Source of the DNA: Pseudomonadota bacterium
Lineage (GTDB): Bacteria; Pseudomonadota; Alphaproteobacteria; Caulobacterales; Caulobacteraceae
Direction: 5' to 3'
NCBI GenBank assembly: GCA_021816155.1
Contig: JAKAZA010000020.1
Span: forward strand, 1-37,260
Length of the DNA: 37,260 bases
A model generated the notes under the pieces. The model did not search any database. It was not told the origin of the DNA and saw nothing but the letters and a program-made list of their open reading frames with translations. Both the position numbers and the translations under genes were made by a program. Positions 26,028-32,909 of the stretch are shown here, in pieces. Positions within the stretch are counted from its first letter, which is position 1, and every line of letters begins with the position of its first letter.

Positions 26028-26741
26028 ATGCCAACACTCGTCCTCCTGCGTCACGGCCAGAGCCAGTGGAACCTCGAAGACAGGTTCACCGGCTGGGTGG
26101 ACGTGGATCTCTCCGCCAGGGGCGAGGACGAGGCGCGGCGCAGCGGAGAGCTGATCGCAGCCGCGGGCCTCGAGCTCGATCGCGCGTTCGCCTCGGTGCT
26201 GACCCGGGCGATTCGCACCGCCGACATCGCGCTCGCGGTCGCCGGCCAGCTGTGGATCCCGATGGAGAAGCATTGGCGGCTGAACGAGCGGCACTACGGC
26301 GGGCTCACCGGCCTGAACAAGCGTGAAACCGCGCAGAAGCACGGCGCCGAACAGGTGCTGGCGTGGCGTCGATCGTACGACATCCCGCCGCCGCCGCTGG
26401 CCGCCGGCGGGCCCTACGACCTGTCGGCCGACCGCCGCTACACGGGTGTTGCGGTGCCGGCCACCGAGACGCTGAAGACGACGCTCGATCGGGTGCGGCC
26501 ATACTGGGAGACGCGAATCGCGCCGAGCCTGTCCGCGGGGGATCGCGTGCTGGTGGCGGCGCACGGCAACTCCCTGCGCGCGATCGTCAAGCTGTTGTTC
26601 GGCGTTTCCGACGAGGCGATCCCCGCCGTCGAGATTCCGACCGGCAATCCGCTGCTGGTGGAGCTGGACGCCGGCCTCAGGCCGACGGCCTCGTGCTACC
26701 TTGACGCCGAGCGCGCCGAGCGGCTGCCGGCCACGGCCTGA
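26028..26741 (+). CDS. gpmA: 2,3-bisphosphoglycerate-dependent phosphoglycerate mutase
   Basis: A 237-residue glycolytic enzyme interconverting 3- and 2-phosphoglycerate. The phosphohistidine is His9 in TLVLLRHGQSQWNLEDRFTG. The catalytic acid region is LNERHYGGLTGLNK (Glu87), and the second histidine is in VLVAAHGNSLRAIVK. SVLTRAIRTADIAL and EIPTGNPLLVELD are also family-typical. The ATG at 26028 starts the conserved MPTLVLLRHG. No convincing Shine-Dalgarno precedes it, so the mRNA may be leaderless or weakly initiated. It is divergent from the small membrane-protein gene and followed by the pentapeptide-repeat pair. Confidence 0.96.
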   Translation: MPTLVLLRHGQSQWNLEDRFTGWVDVDLSARGEDEARRSGELIAAAGLELDRAFASVLTRAIRTADIALAVAGQLWIPMEKHWRLNERHYGGLTGLNKRETAQKHGAEQVLAWRRSYDIPPPPLAAGGPYDLSADRRYTGVAVPATETLKTTLDRVRPYWETRIAPSLSAGDRVLVAAHGNSLRAIVKLLFGVSDEAIPAVEIPTGNPLLVELDAGLRPTASCYLDAERAERLPATA

Positions 26742-26788
26742 GCGGCCTCGCCGCCTGGAGTCCCGAGCGCGACGCCGTGAAGGCATCG

Positions 26789-26812
26789 TTAAGCCAAGCT
26801 CCCTAAGCTTAA
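26789..26812. promoter_or_regulatory. Inverted repeat TTAAGC-N12-GCTTAA upstream of pentapeptide genes
   Basis: TTAAGC at 26789-26794 and GCTTAA at 26807-26812 form a perfect six-base inverted repeat in a local AT-rich patch, 34 bases before the start of the first pentapeptide gene. The spacing does not match the CtrA consensus TTAA-N7-TTAA. It could be an operator or part of a promoter; the reader protein is unknown. Confidence 0.3.
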
Positions 26813-26845
26813 TGGGAATTGCCGAACCAGCCCCGTCGGAAACCC

Positions 26846-28102
26846 ATGGGCGAGGCCGCCACACAAGCCGTACAGCATCGCCGCCTCACGCAGGCTGAGG
26901 TGGACGCCATCTGCGTGCGCCATGATCGGCTCTGGTCTTCCCGCGTCGGCGGTGCGCGGGCCGTGTTCACCTGGAAGGACCTTACCGGGCTCGACCTGTC
27001 GAACCGCAATCTCTGCGACGCTGACTTCACCGGCGCTATCCTCGCCGACTGCAATCTGCAAGGCGCACGGCTCGACAACGCCAACCTGTTCGGGGCCGAC
27101 GTCCAGAACGCCAACCTGCGCGACGCCTCGATGCGGCGCACGGACCTGCGCGGCGCCTGCCTGCGCGGCGCCGACCTCACCGGCGCGGATCTGTTCGAAG
27201 CGGACCTGCGCGAGGGCACCATCGCCGCGGCGGATCGGTCGCTCGGGCTGCGGATCGTCGAGCACCAGGAACGGCAGGCGAATGCGCAGGGGGCGATCCT
27301 TGCGGGCGCCAACCTCGAGCGATCGCGCCTTTCCGGCGTGATCGCTCTGAAGGCGGACTTCTCGGATGCGATCCTGAAGGACGCCAAGCTCATCCGCGCC
27401 AACCTGAAGCAGGCGAACATGTCCGGCGCCAACTTCGCCGGCGCCGACCTTTCCGGGGCGGACCTTTCGGGCGCCAATCTGCGCGATGCGGTGCTGGTGG
27501 GCGCCAAGACCTACGCCTGGAACGTCCAGAACGCCGATCTCGCCGGCGTGCTCACCGATGCTCCCGCGGGCAAGGACGTTTCTCAGATCCCGTTCGACGA
27601 GATGCTGCGCGCCCACGCCGTGTGGTGCGAGACGAGCGGCCGCGCCGGCAAGCCCTCTGTGTTCGACGGCGCCGACCTGCGCGCCTTGAAGTCGATCCGG
27701 GGGCTCAACCTGACGGCGCTGTCGGCCAAGGGCGCGGTGTTCTACGGGCTCGACATGTCGGGCGTGCAACTGCAGGGCGCGCGCCTGGAGGGCTGCGACC
27801 TTCGGACGTGCAACCTGCGCAACGCTGACCTGCGCGGCGCCCGCCTCAGCGGCGCGAAGCTCAACGGAGCGGATTTGCGCGACGCCCAGCTCGGCCCGCT
27901 GCTGATCTCGCCGGACAGGTCGCTCTCGTGCGACCTGACCGGCGCCTCTCTGAAGATCGCCGACCTTGCCCGCGCGGACCTGCGTCAGGCGCGCCTGACC
28001 GGAGCGGATCTCTCTCGGGCGAACTTCTCCGGCGCCCTGCTGAAGGGGGTCGACGTGACCGATGCGATCCGGACCGGCGTGCGAGGCTTGGACGTCCTCT
28101 AG
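26846..28102 (+). CDS. Pentapeptide-repeat protein, first of a tandem pair
   Basis: A 418-residue cytoplasmic protein (no signal or membrane segment) built mainly of A(D/N)LxX five-residue repeats that fold as a right-handed beta-helix. The ladder is interrupted in a regular way. A head module comes first (residues 13-45, H26-D-R-L-W30, then GGARA). Ladder 1 runs 46-122, then a linker with ADR (129-131), ladder 2 about 148-237, and a second head (H257-A-V-W260-C, SGRAGKP, GADLRAL). Ladder 3 runs about 273-349, then a hinge with SPDR (355-358) and a final ladder to 405. I chose the ATG at 26846; a TTG at 26819 is possible. Function is unknown: some pentapeptide proteins mimic DNA and bind gyrase, others are scaffolds. 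The next gene is a co-linear paralogue 2 bp away. Confidence 0.9.
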   Translation: MGEAATQAVQHRRLTQAEVDAICVRHDRLWSSRVGGARAVFTWKDLTGLDLSNRNLCDADFTGAILADCNLQGARLDNANLFGADVQNANLRDASMRRTDLRGACLRGADLTGADLFEADLREGTIAAADRSLGLRIVEHQERQANAQGAILAGANLERSRLSGVIALKADFSDAILKDAKLIRANLKQANMSGANFAGADLSGADLSGANLRDAVLVGAKTYAWNVQNADLAGVLTDAPAGKDVSQIPFDEMLRAHAVWCETSGRAGKPSVFDGADLRALKSIRGLNLTALSAKGAVFYGLDMSGVQLQGARLEGCDLRTCNLRNADLRGARLSGAKLNGADLRDAQLGPLLISPDRSLSCDLTGASLKIADLARADLRQARLTGADLSRANFSGALLKGVDVTDAIRTGVRGLDVL

Positions 28103-28104
28103 CC

Positions 28105-29358
28105 ATGTTCGCGAGGGCCCAACCGCCGACCGCCCGCCGCCGCCTCAGCCAGGCCGAGCTGGATCTGATCATGGACGCGCATGAGCGCTACGTGACGGGG
28201 CGGCCCGGCGGACGGCGCGCGTCGTTGCGCTTCGTCGACTTCTCCGGGCTGGACCTCAGCGGCCGCAACCTCGCGGACGCGGATCTCTCGGCCTCGCTGC
28301 TCGATCGCTGCCGGCTGGCGCGGACGAAGCTCGATCGCGCGAACCTGTTCGGTTCGGACCTGCGGGAGGCCGATCTGCGCGGCGCCTCGCTCGTCCGCGC
28401 GGACCTGCGCGGCGTCTGCCTGCGCGGCGCCGATCTCACTTGCGCGGACCTGACCGACGCCGACTTCCGTGAAGGCCATGTGGCGCTGCCGGATCGCAGG
28501 GCGGGCCTGGCGACGGTGCATCACGAGATGCGCGTCGGCGTCATCGACAGCGCCATCCTGAAGGGCGCGACCCTGAACGGCTCGCGCCTCGACGGCGCGT
28601 CGGCCTTTGCAGCCGATTTCACCGAGTGCTCGCTGCGCGGCGCCAAGCTCGCGGGCGCCAATCTCAAGGACGCCAACCTCGGCGGAGCGATCCTGGAAAA
28701 CGCGGAGGTGTCCGGCGCCAACCTCGAGAACGCCAACCTCGAGGGTGCGGTTCTGACCGGCGTCGATGTCTCGCGGGCGCGCACGGTCGGGGCGCGGCTC
28801 GCCGGAGCGCTGATCGCTCCGACCGAGGAGGCGAAAGCCAAAGCGCCGCGCCTGACGGCCGCGCTCGAGGCGCACGAGGCCTGGTGTGCGAGCGGCGGCA
28901 GGACGGGCGCCCCGGCCCGGCTCGACGGCGAGGATCTGCGGCCGCTGGCCAGTCGCCTGCGCGGCGCCAAGCTCACCGCCGCACATCTGACGAACTGCTG
29001 TCTCGTGGGGCTCGACCTCACCGGCGCCGAGCTGCAGGGCGCCAATCTCGAGGGTTCGGATCTGCGCGGCGCGATCATGAAGGGCGCGGACCTGCGCGGC
29101 GCGCGCCTGGCCAGGGCCAACCTGACCAAGGCCGACCTGCGCTCCGCCCAGGCGGCGAGTCTCCCGCTGGGTCCTGACCGCGCAGCGCCCGCGATCCTCA
29201 CGGCCGCCCGTCTGCGCTACGCGCAGGCGCAGGCCGCCGACTTCACCGCCGCGGTGTTCGCGTCCGCCGACCTGCGCGGGGCCGACTTCACCGGGGCGAT
29301 GCTCGTCGGCGCGAGCCTAGCCGGAGCGGACACGACGGCGGCCGTGGGGCTGCCGTAA
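28105..29358 (+). CDS. Pentapeptide-repeat protein, second of a tandem pair
   Basis: A 417-residue paralogue of the preceding gene, starting 2 bp after its stop codon and surely co-transcribed or translationally linked. The two proteins can be laid side by side almost without gaps: RRLSQAELD aligns with RRLTQAEVD at the same residue numbers. The ANLFG block is at 79-83 in both, and the central HEAWC (257-261) matches HAVWC (257-261). Hinge motifs LPDR (128-131) and GPDR (356-359) correspond to AADR and SPDR in the first protein. I start at the ATG at 28105 although the frame is open further upstream, because the head module begins here. It is cytoplasmic and its function is unknown. It ends before a hairpin at 29368. 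Confidence 0.9.
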   Translation: MFARAQPPTARRRLSQAELDLIMDAHERYVTGRPGGRRASLRFVDFSGLDLSGRNLADADLSASLLDRCRLARTKLDRANLFGSDLREADLRGASLVRADLRGVCLRGADLTCADLTDADFREGHVALPDRRAGLATVHHEMRVGVIDSAILKGATLNGSRLDGASAFAADFTECSLRGAKLAGANLKDANLGGAILENAEVSGANLENANLEGAVLTGVDVSRARTVGARLAGALIAPTEEAKAKAPRLTAALEAHEAWCASGGRTGAPARLDGEDLRPLASRLRGAKLTAAHLTNCCLVGLDLTGAELQGANLEGSDLRGAIMKGADLRGARLARANLTKADLRSAQAASLPLGPDRAAPAILTAARLRYAQAQAADFTAAVFASADLRGADFTGAMLVGASLAGADTTAAVGLP

Positions 29359-29367
29359 CAGAGAAAA

Positions 29368-29393
29368 GGGCGGCGCCCTCGCGAGCGCCGCCC
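29368..29393. terminator. 9-bp hairpin between pentapeptide gene and hsp20
   Basis: GGGCGGCGC (29368-29376) pairs perfectly with GCGCCGCCC (29385-29393) around an eight-base loop. It is ten bases after the pentapeptide stop codon and before the hsp20 stop, so it may serve both convergent genes. An A-rich run (GAGAAAA) precedes it; read from the hsp20 side this becomes a short T-run after the stem, as in an intrinsic terminator. Confidence 0.65.
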
Positions 29394-29413
29394 CCAGCAT
29401 GGCGGGATGGGCC

Positions 29414-29866
29414 TCAGGCCGCCTTTTTGTCCTCGATCAGCGAGGTCGAGCCGACGCCGATCTCGATGCGGCGAGGCTTGAGAGCCTCCGGCAACTCGCG
29501 TTTCAGGTCGATCGACAGCAGGCCGTCGGCGAGCTTCGCCTCGGTGACGACCACGTATTCGGCCAACTGGAAGCGGCGCTGGAAGTTGCGCTCGGCTAGG
29601 CCGCGATGGACGAAGCGGCGCTCGGCGTCGTTGGCGGCCTTCTGGCCGGTCACGGTGAGCACGGCTTCCTTCACCTCGATGGTCAGCTCGTCGGGCTTGA
29701 AGCCGGCGACGGCGATCTCGATGCGGTAGGCGTTATCGCCGGTGCGCTCGATGTTGTAGGGCGGATAGCCGGTGGCGGTCTCGGTGGCCGCAGCGTCGAG
29801 CAGGTCGGCCAGGCGGTCGAAGCCCACGACGGAACGATACAGGGGGGAGAAATCGACGGTGCGCAT
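29414..29866 (-). CDS. Small heat-shock protein, Hsp20/IbpA family
   Basis: A 150-residue ATP-independent holdase chaperone of the alpha-crystallin family that binds unfolding proteins during heat stress. The N-terminus MRTVDFSPLYRSVVGFDRLADLL is typical of IbpA-like proteins. The alpha-crystallin domain runs about 37-125 (YPPYNIERTGDNAYRIEIAV, FVHRGLAERNFQRRFQLAEYV, LADGLLSIDLKRELPE). A short tail carries PRRIEIG, the I-x-I-type motif used in oligomer assembly. The ATG at 29866 follows AGGAGG (29878-29873). The upstream DNA has a sigma-32-type promoter (30007-29978) and a leader that can fold like a ROSE thermometer, so both transcription and translation are probably heat-controlled. Confidence 0.95.
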   Translation of the reverse strand: MRTVDFSPLYRSVVGFDRLADLLDAAATETATGYPPYNIERTGDNAYRIEIAVAGFKPDELTIEVKEAVLTVTGQKAANDAERRFVHRGLAERNFQRRFQLAEYVVVTEAKLADGLLSIDLKRELPEALKPRRIEIGVGSTSLIEDKKAA

Positions 29867-29936
29867 AAGCATCCTCCTAGGACAGCAAGGTTGCACGATG
29901 TGTACGGATCGTCCGCGAGCCTCAGGCGGCCTCGCG
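29867..29936 (-). promoter_or_regulatory. ROSE-like RNA thermometer in the hsp20 leader
   Basis: In the hsp20 mRNA the sequence CCUUGCU (29890-29884) lies five bases before AGGAGG (29878-29873). The two pair as C-G, C-G, U-A, U-G, an unpaired G, C-G, U-A with loop GUCCU. This is the hallmark of ROSE elements: a UUGCU block with a bulged G masking the Shine-Dalgarno until heat melts it. Upstream in the same leader are two further hairpins: ACGAU (29912-29908) with AUCGU (29899-29895), and CGCGAG (29936-29931) with CUCGCG (29919-29914). Overall layout and the neighbouring small heat-shock gene fit the class; no folding was computed. Confidence 0.65.
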
Positions 29937-29977
29937 CGTGACCCGGAAGGCCCGGTCGTCCAGCGCCTTCAGGAATG

Positions 29978-30007
29978 AGGTGGGGACGCGGCTGGCGGGT
30001 TCAAGGG
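29978..30007 (-). promoter_or_regulatory. Sigma-32 (RpoH) type promoter of hsp20
   Basis: On the minus strand CCCTTGAA (30007-30000) is followed by 14 bases and CCCCACCT (29985-29978). The heat-shock sigma factor consensus is CCCTTGAA, a spacer of 13-15, then CCCCATNT. The -35 is a perfect match and the -10 differs at one position. A start a few bases downstream, near 29970, would give a leader of about 105 bases that contains the whole ROSE-like element. The promoter sits between the stop of the AhpD-like gene (30017) and hsp20. Confidence 0.75.
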
Positions 30008-30016
30008 CCCGGCGGG

Positions 30017-30580
30017 TCAGGCCTTCAGGTCCGGATCGAGCGTCGCGCCGGGTTCGAGCTGCACGCCGAACGTGTTCAGGAACATCGACACCTGGGTGTA
30101 CTGGCCGGCGGTGAAGACCACGTCCATGCGCTGCTTCTCGTCGAAATGACGGCAGAGCGCGGCCCATGTCGCCTCGCTCACGAAATGGTCGCGGACCAGC
30201 TCGTCCGCGGCGAGGATCAGGGCCGAATCCGCCTCCGACCAGCCGGCCCCGGCGCCCTGCTTGATCCGCGCGATCTCGTCCGCCGTCAGTCCCTCGCGCA
30301 GGCCGATGCGGGTGTGCTGCGCGAACTCGTACCCCGACTTGCACAGGAAGCCGACGCGCAGGATCACGATCTCCCGCTCCCGCGCCGGCAGGCTGTTGCG
30401 CCGCGACAGCACGTAGGAGCCCCATTCATTGAACCGGGTCAGGGCCTTCGGGGCGCGGGCGAGGGTGCGGAAGATGTTGATCGGCGGACCGGCGGCGGAC
30501 ATCGGCGCCAGCGCCGCACGCTGCTCGTCCGTCATTTCCGCGTCGCGCAACGGGGCGATTCTGGGCGCCGAAAGCCGCAT
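30017..30580 (-). CDS. Carboxymuconolactone decarboxylase / AhpD-like family protein
   Basis: A 187-residue all-helical protein of the CMD/AhpD fold. The core motif is LPAREREIVILRVGFLCKSGYEFAQHTRIG (residues about 63-92), with the usual Glu, Tyr and His (YEFAQH). True AhpD peroxidase partners have a CxxC pair here; this protein has one Cys (CKSGYE), so redox activity of the AhpD kind is unlikely. The C-terminal GQYTQVSMFLNTFGVQL is also typical. Members act as decarboxylases or peroxidases or are uncharacterised; substrate is unknown. The ATG at 30580 follows an AAGGAGGA-like sequence. It lies upstream of hsp20 on the same strand but hsp20 has its own promoter. Confidence 0.85.
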   Translation of the reverse strand: MRLSAPRIAPLRDAEMTDEQRAALAPMSAAGPPINIFRTLARAPKALTRFNEWGSYVLSRRNSLPAREREIVILRVGFLCKSGYEFAQHTRIGLREGLTADEIARIKQGAGAGWSEADSALILAADELVRDHFVSEATWAALCRHFDEKQRMDVVFTAGQYTQVSMFLNTFGVQLEPGATLDPDLKA

Positions 30581-30731
30581 GGAGTCCTCCTTGGTGATCC
30601 GGCGCGGACGTTACGGAGCGCTGCGCTCGCAGTCGAGGACGTCGCGCCTAAGCAGCGTTTACATTTCGCGGCGCGGCGGCCAAATAGCCTCGCCCGACAG
30701 GGCGTGAGACACCAACAGGGATAGAGAAGCG

Positions 30732-31040
30732 ATGTCGCGCCTCGAAGAGCTTACCGAGCGGATGAAGGCGGCCGTGGGCGCCGAGTCGGGCCTCGGCAAG
30801 ACGCTGAAGTTCAACCTCAAGGGCGAAGGCTTCGTCTACATCGACGGCGGCACGGTGACCAACGAGGACAAGCCGGCCGACCTGACCCTCACCATCACGA
30901 TGGACGACTTGGTCCAGCTCGGCGAGGGAAAGCTCGATCCGATGACCGCGGTGATGACCGGCCGGCTCGGTCTTTCCGACATGGGCGTCGCGATGGGGCT
31001 GCAGGGCAAGATGCAGGCGCTCTTCTCGAAGCTCCAGTAG
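30732..31040 (+). CDS. SCP2 sterol-binding domain protein
   Basis: A 102-residue single-domain protein of the SCP2 family, which binds fatty acyl chains, acyl-CoAs or sterols in a hydrophobic tunnel. Diagnostic stretches are KTLKFNLKGEGFVYIDGG, NEDKPADLTLTITMDDLVQL and LDPMTAVMTGRLGLSDMGVA (the common form is P..A...G..K..GD...A). It has no signal, so it is cytoplasmic. The alpha/beta hydrolase gene begins 7 bp after its stop, suggesting a two-gene operon in lipid handling. The ligand is not known. Confidence 0.92.
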   Translation: MSRLEELTERMKAAVGAESGLGKTLKFNLKGEGFVYIDGGTVTNEDKPADLTLTITMDDLVQLGEGKLDPMTAVMTGRLGLSDMGVAMGLQGKMQALFSKLQ

Positions 31041-31047
31041 CCTCGAG

Positions 31048-32046
31048 GTGGATAGCGCGTCCGCTCGCCCTGGCCGGCCCGTGTCCGCTGGCGCGAGTGG
31101 CGAGGGACCAGCGCCGCTGTTCGGCACGGACGCCGCGCCGGTCCCGCCAGGAGCGAGCGCCGAATGGTTCGCAGGCGCGGGCGGCCTCCGCCTTCGCGCA
31201 GCCTATTTCCCGACCGCCGAAGCGGCCCGGGGGACCGTGGTGCTGAGCGGCGGCCGGACCGAGCCGATCGAAAAGTATTTAGAGGTCGCCGGCGAGCTGA
31301 ACGCGCGCGGCTTCGCGGTGGTCTGCCACGACTGGCGCGGCCAGGGGCTGTCGCAGCGCCTGCTGCCCGAACGGCTCAAAGGCCACCTGGCGGGCTACCG
31401 GGACGTGCTGGAGGACTACCAGGAGCTGATCGCGAGGTTCGAGACGCGGATGCCGAAGCCCTGGCTGGCCATCGGCCACTCGATGGGCGGGGCTCTCACC
31501 GCGCTCGCGCTGGCCACAGGCGAGCGGCGGTTCGCCGCGGCCATCCTGTCCGCGCCCATGTTCGGCATCCTTACGCGGCCGTTGCCGCCGGGGCTGGTGA
31601 AGTTTCTCGCTGTCGTCCAGAGCCGTGTCGGTCTCGGTGGCGGCCTCGTGCCCGGCGCCAGCCTCGCCGCGCCACCGCCGCCGTTCGAGGCCAATGACCT
31701 CACCCACGATCCTCGCCGCTATGCGCGCAACGTGGAGCAGGTCACGTTGCGTCCCGAACTGGCGCTCGGGCCGCCGACCTGGGGCTGGCTGGACTTTGCA
31801 TTTGCGGCGATCCGCGAGCTGAGGTCGGGACGGGGCGCCGGGCAGGTGAGCATCCCGGTCGTGGTGGTTGCGGCGGGCGACGACAAGCTGGTCGACAACC
31901 GCGAGCTCAGGCTGGTGACCGAGCGGTTCCCGAGAGGCCGGTGCGTGGAGATCGCCGGCGCCTCGCACGAGATACTGCAGGAGACTGATGCGTTGCGGGC
32001 CGTTTTCTGGCGCGAATTCGACGCGCTGGCGCAGACGCTCGGCTGA
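31048..32046 (+). CDS. Alpha/beta hydrolase, lysophospholipase/monoacylglycerol-lipase-like
   Basis: A 332-residue serine hydrolase of the S33/PldB group. The oxyanion region is GTVVLSGGRTEPIEKY, followed by VVCHDWRGQGLSQR. The nucleophile is Ser145 in LAIGHSMGGALTAL, the acid is in VVVVAAGDDKLVDN, and the histidine is in IAGASHEILQE. Substrates are probably lysophospholipids or monoacylglycerols, by family. The GTG start at 31048 gives a 35-residue low-complexity N-terminus, so a later start is possible. It is preceded 7 bp upstream by the SCP2 gene. Its stop codon directly abuts the stop codon of the convergent hisN gene with no spacer. Confidence 0.9.
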   Translation: MDSASARPGRPVSAGASGEGPAPLFGTDAAPVPPGASAEWFAGAGGLRLRAAYFPTAEAARGTVVLSGGRTEPIEKYLEVAGELNARGFAVVCHDWRGQGLSQRLLPERLKGHLAGYRDVLEDYQELIARFETRMPKPWLAIGHSMGGALTALALATGERRFAAAILSAPMFGILTRPLPPGLVKFLAVVQSRVGLGGGLVPGASLAAPPPPFEANDLTHDPRRYARNVEQVTLRPELALGPPTWGWLDFAFAAIRELRSGRGAGQVSIPVVVVAAGDDKLVDNRELRLVTERFPRGRCVEIAGASHEILQETDALRAVFWREFDALAQTLG

Positions 32047-32856
32047 CTATTTCGCCGCCCGCCTGAGCGCCACCAGCGCCTCGTCAAGCAGCGACCGGTC
32101 GCCCGCGATGGCCATCTGGCCGCCGTGACGGCCGATGCGCTCGCCGCGCCAGTCGGTCACGCAGCCTCCCGCGCCCTCGATTACCGGCACGGCCGCTTCA
32201 ACATCCCAGCTCTTCAGTCCGGCCTCCAGCACCAGGTCGATCGCTCCGGCCGCGACCATGGCGTAGGCGTAGGCGTCGCAGCCCATGCGGGCGAGCCGGG
32301 CGGCGGCCCGCACCTGGCGCCATGCGGCGAGCTCCGCGCCGTCGAAGCAGCCCTCCGCGTCGGTGGTGGCGATGATGGCCTCGGCGAGCGGGACGCCCTT
32401 CCGCACGCGCAACGCCCGTTCGGCGCCTCGCGCCAGCAGCCGCGCGCCGCCGGCGTGGCCGACGAACACCTCGTCCAGATAGGGCTGGCCGATCGAGCCC
32501 AGCACGGGCGCGCCCTCGAAGCGCAGGCCGATGAGCGTGGTCCAGACCGGCAGGCCGGCGACGAACGCACGGGTGCCGTCGATCGGATCGAGCACCCACA
32601 CGAACTCGGCGTCGGGGCGATCCTCGCCCAGCTCTTCGCCGATTACCCCATGCTGCGGGTACCGGTCGGCGATCCGCCGACGGATTTCCGCTTCGGCGCC
32701 CCTATCGGCGAGCGTGACCGGGTCGTAGCCGCGCGTCGCGGGCTTGCCTTCCATGCCGTGGTCGCCGCGGAACAGCGGCAGGATGACCGCGCCGCTGGCG
32801 CGGTTGAGCTCGAGCAAGAAGGTTTCCAGCTCGGCGAGCCTAGCGTCGTTCAGCAT
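32047..32856 (-). CDS. hisN: Histidinol-phosphatase, inositol-monophosphatase family
   Basis: A 269-residue Mg-dependent phosphatase of the IMPase superfamily. The metal-binding motifs are complete: GVIGEELG (GEE), WVLDPIDGTRAFVAGLPVW (DPIDGT) and KSWDVEAAVPVIEGAGG (WD). The region DPIDGTRAF...GLPVWTTLIGL and GQPYLDEVFVG matches alphaproteobacterial HisN, the phosphatase of the penultimate step in histidine synthesis. An inositol-1-phosphatase activity cannot be ruled out from motifs. It is convergent with the hydrolase gene (stops adjoining). Confidence 0.88.
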   Translation of the reverse strand: MLNDARLAELETFLLELNRASGAVILPLFRGDHGMEGKPATRGYDPVTLADRGAEAEIRRRIADRYPQHGVIGEELGEDRPDAEFVWVLDPIDGTRAFVAGLPVWTTLIGLRFEGAPVLGSIGQPYLDEVFVGHAGGARLLARGAERALRVRKGVPLAEAIIATTDAEGCFDGAELAAWRQVRAAARLARMGCDAYAYAMVAAGAIDLVLEAGLKSWDVEAAVPVIEGAGGCVTDWRGERIGRHGGQMAIAGDRSLLDEALVALRRAAK

Positions 32857-32909
32857 GGAGCTCCCTTAGCCTGTCGTCGCCGGGCCTTGGAAGCGTGCGA
32901 CCGGAACAG

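Noticed and set aside
26785..26820. CtrA binding site (TTAA-N7-TTAA) upstream of the pentapeptide genes
   Set aside because: The two TTAA-containing arms are too far apart for the CtrA consensus; kept only as an unexplained inverted repeat.
26846..29358. Pentapeptide proteins as Qnr/MfpA-type gyrase protection (quinolone resistance) genes
   Set aside because: They are about twice Qnr length with regular interruptions and different heads; repeat type alone does not support a resistance role.
29922..30425. A 167-codon minus-strand frame overlapping the AhpD-like gene and the hsp20 promoter
   Set aside because: It reads another frame of the AhpD-like gene and lacks motifs; the AhpD-like frame has the conserved core.
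30630..30731. Sigma-70 promoter for the SCP2 gene based on TTTACA near 30658
   Set aside because: The -35 is fair but no acceptable -10 occurs 16-18 bases downstream.
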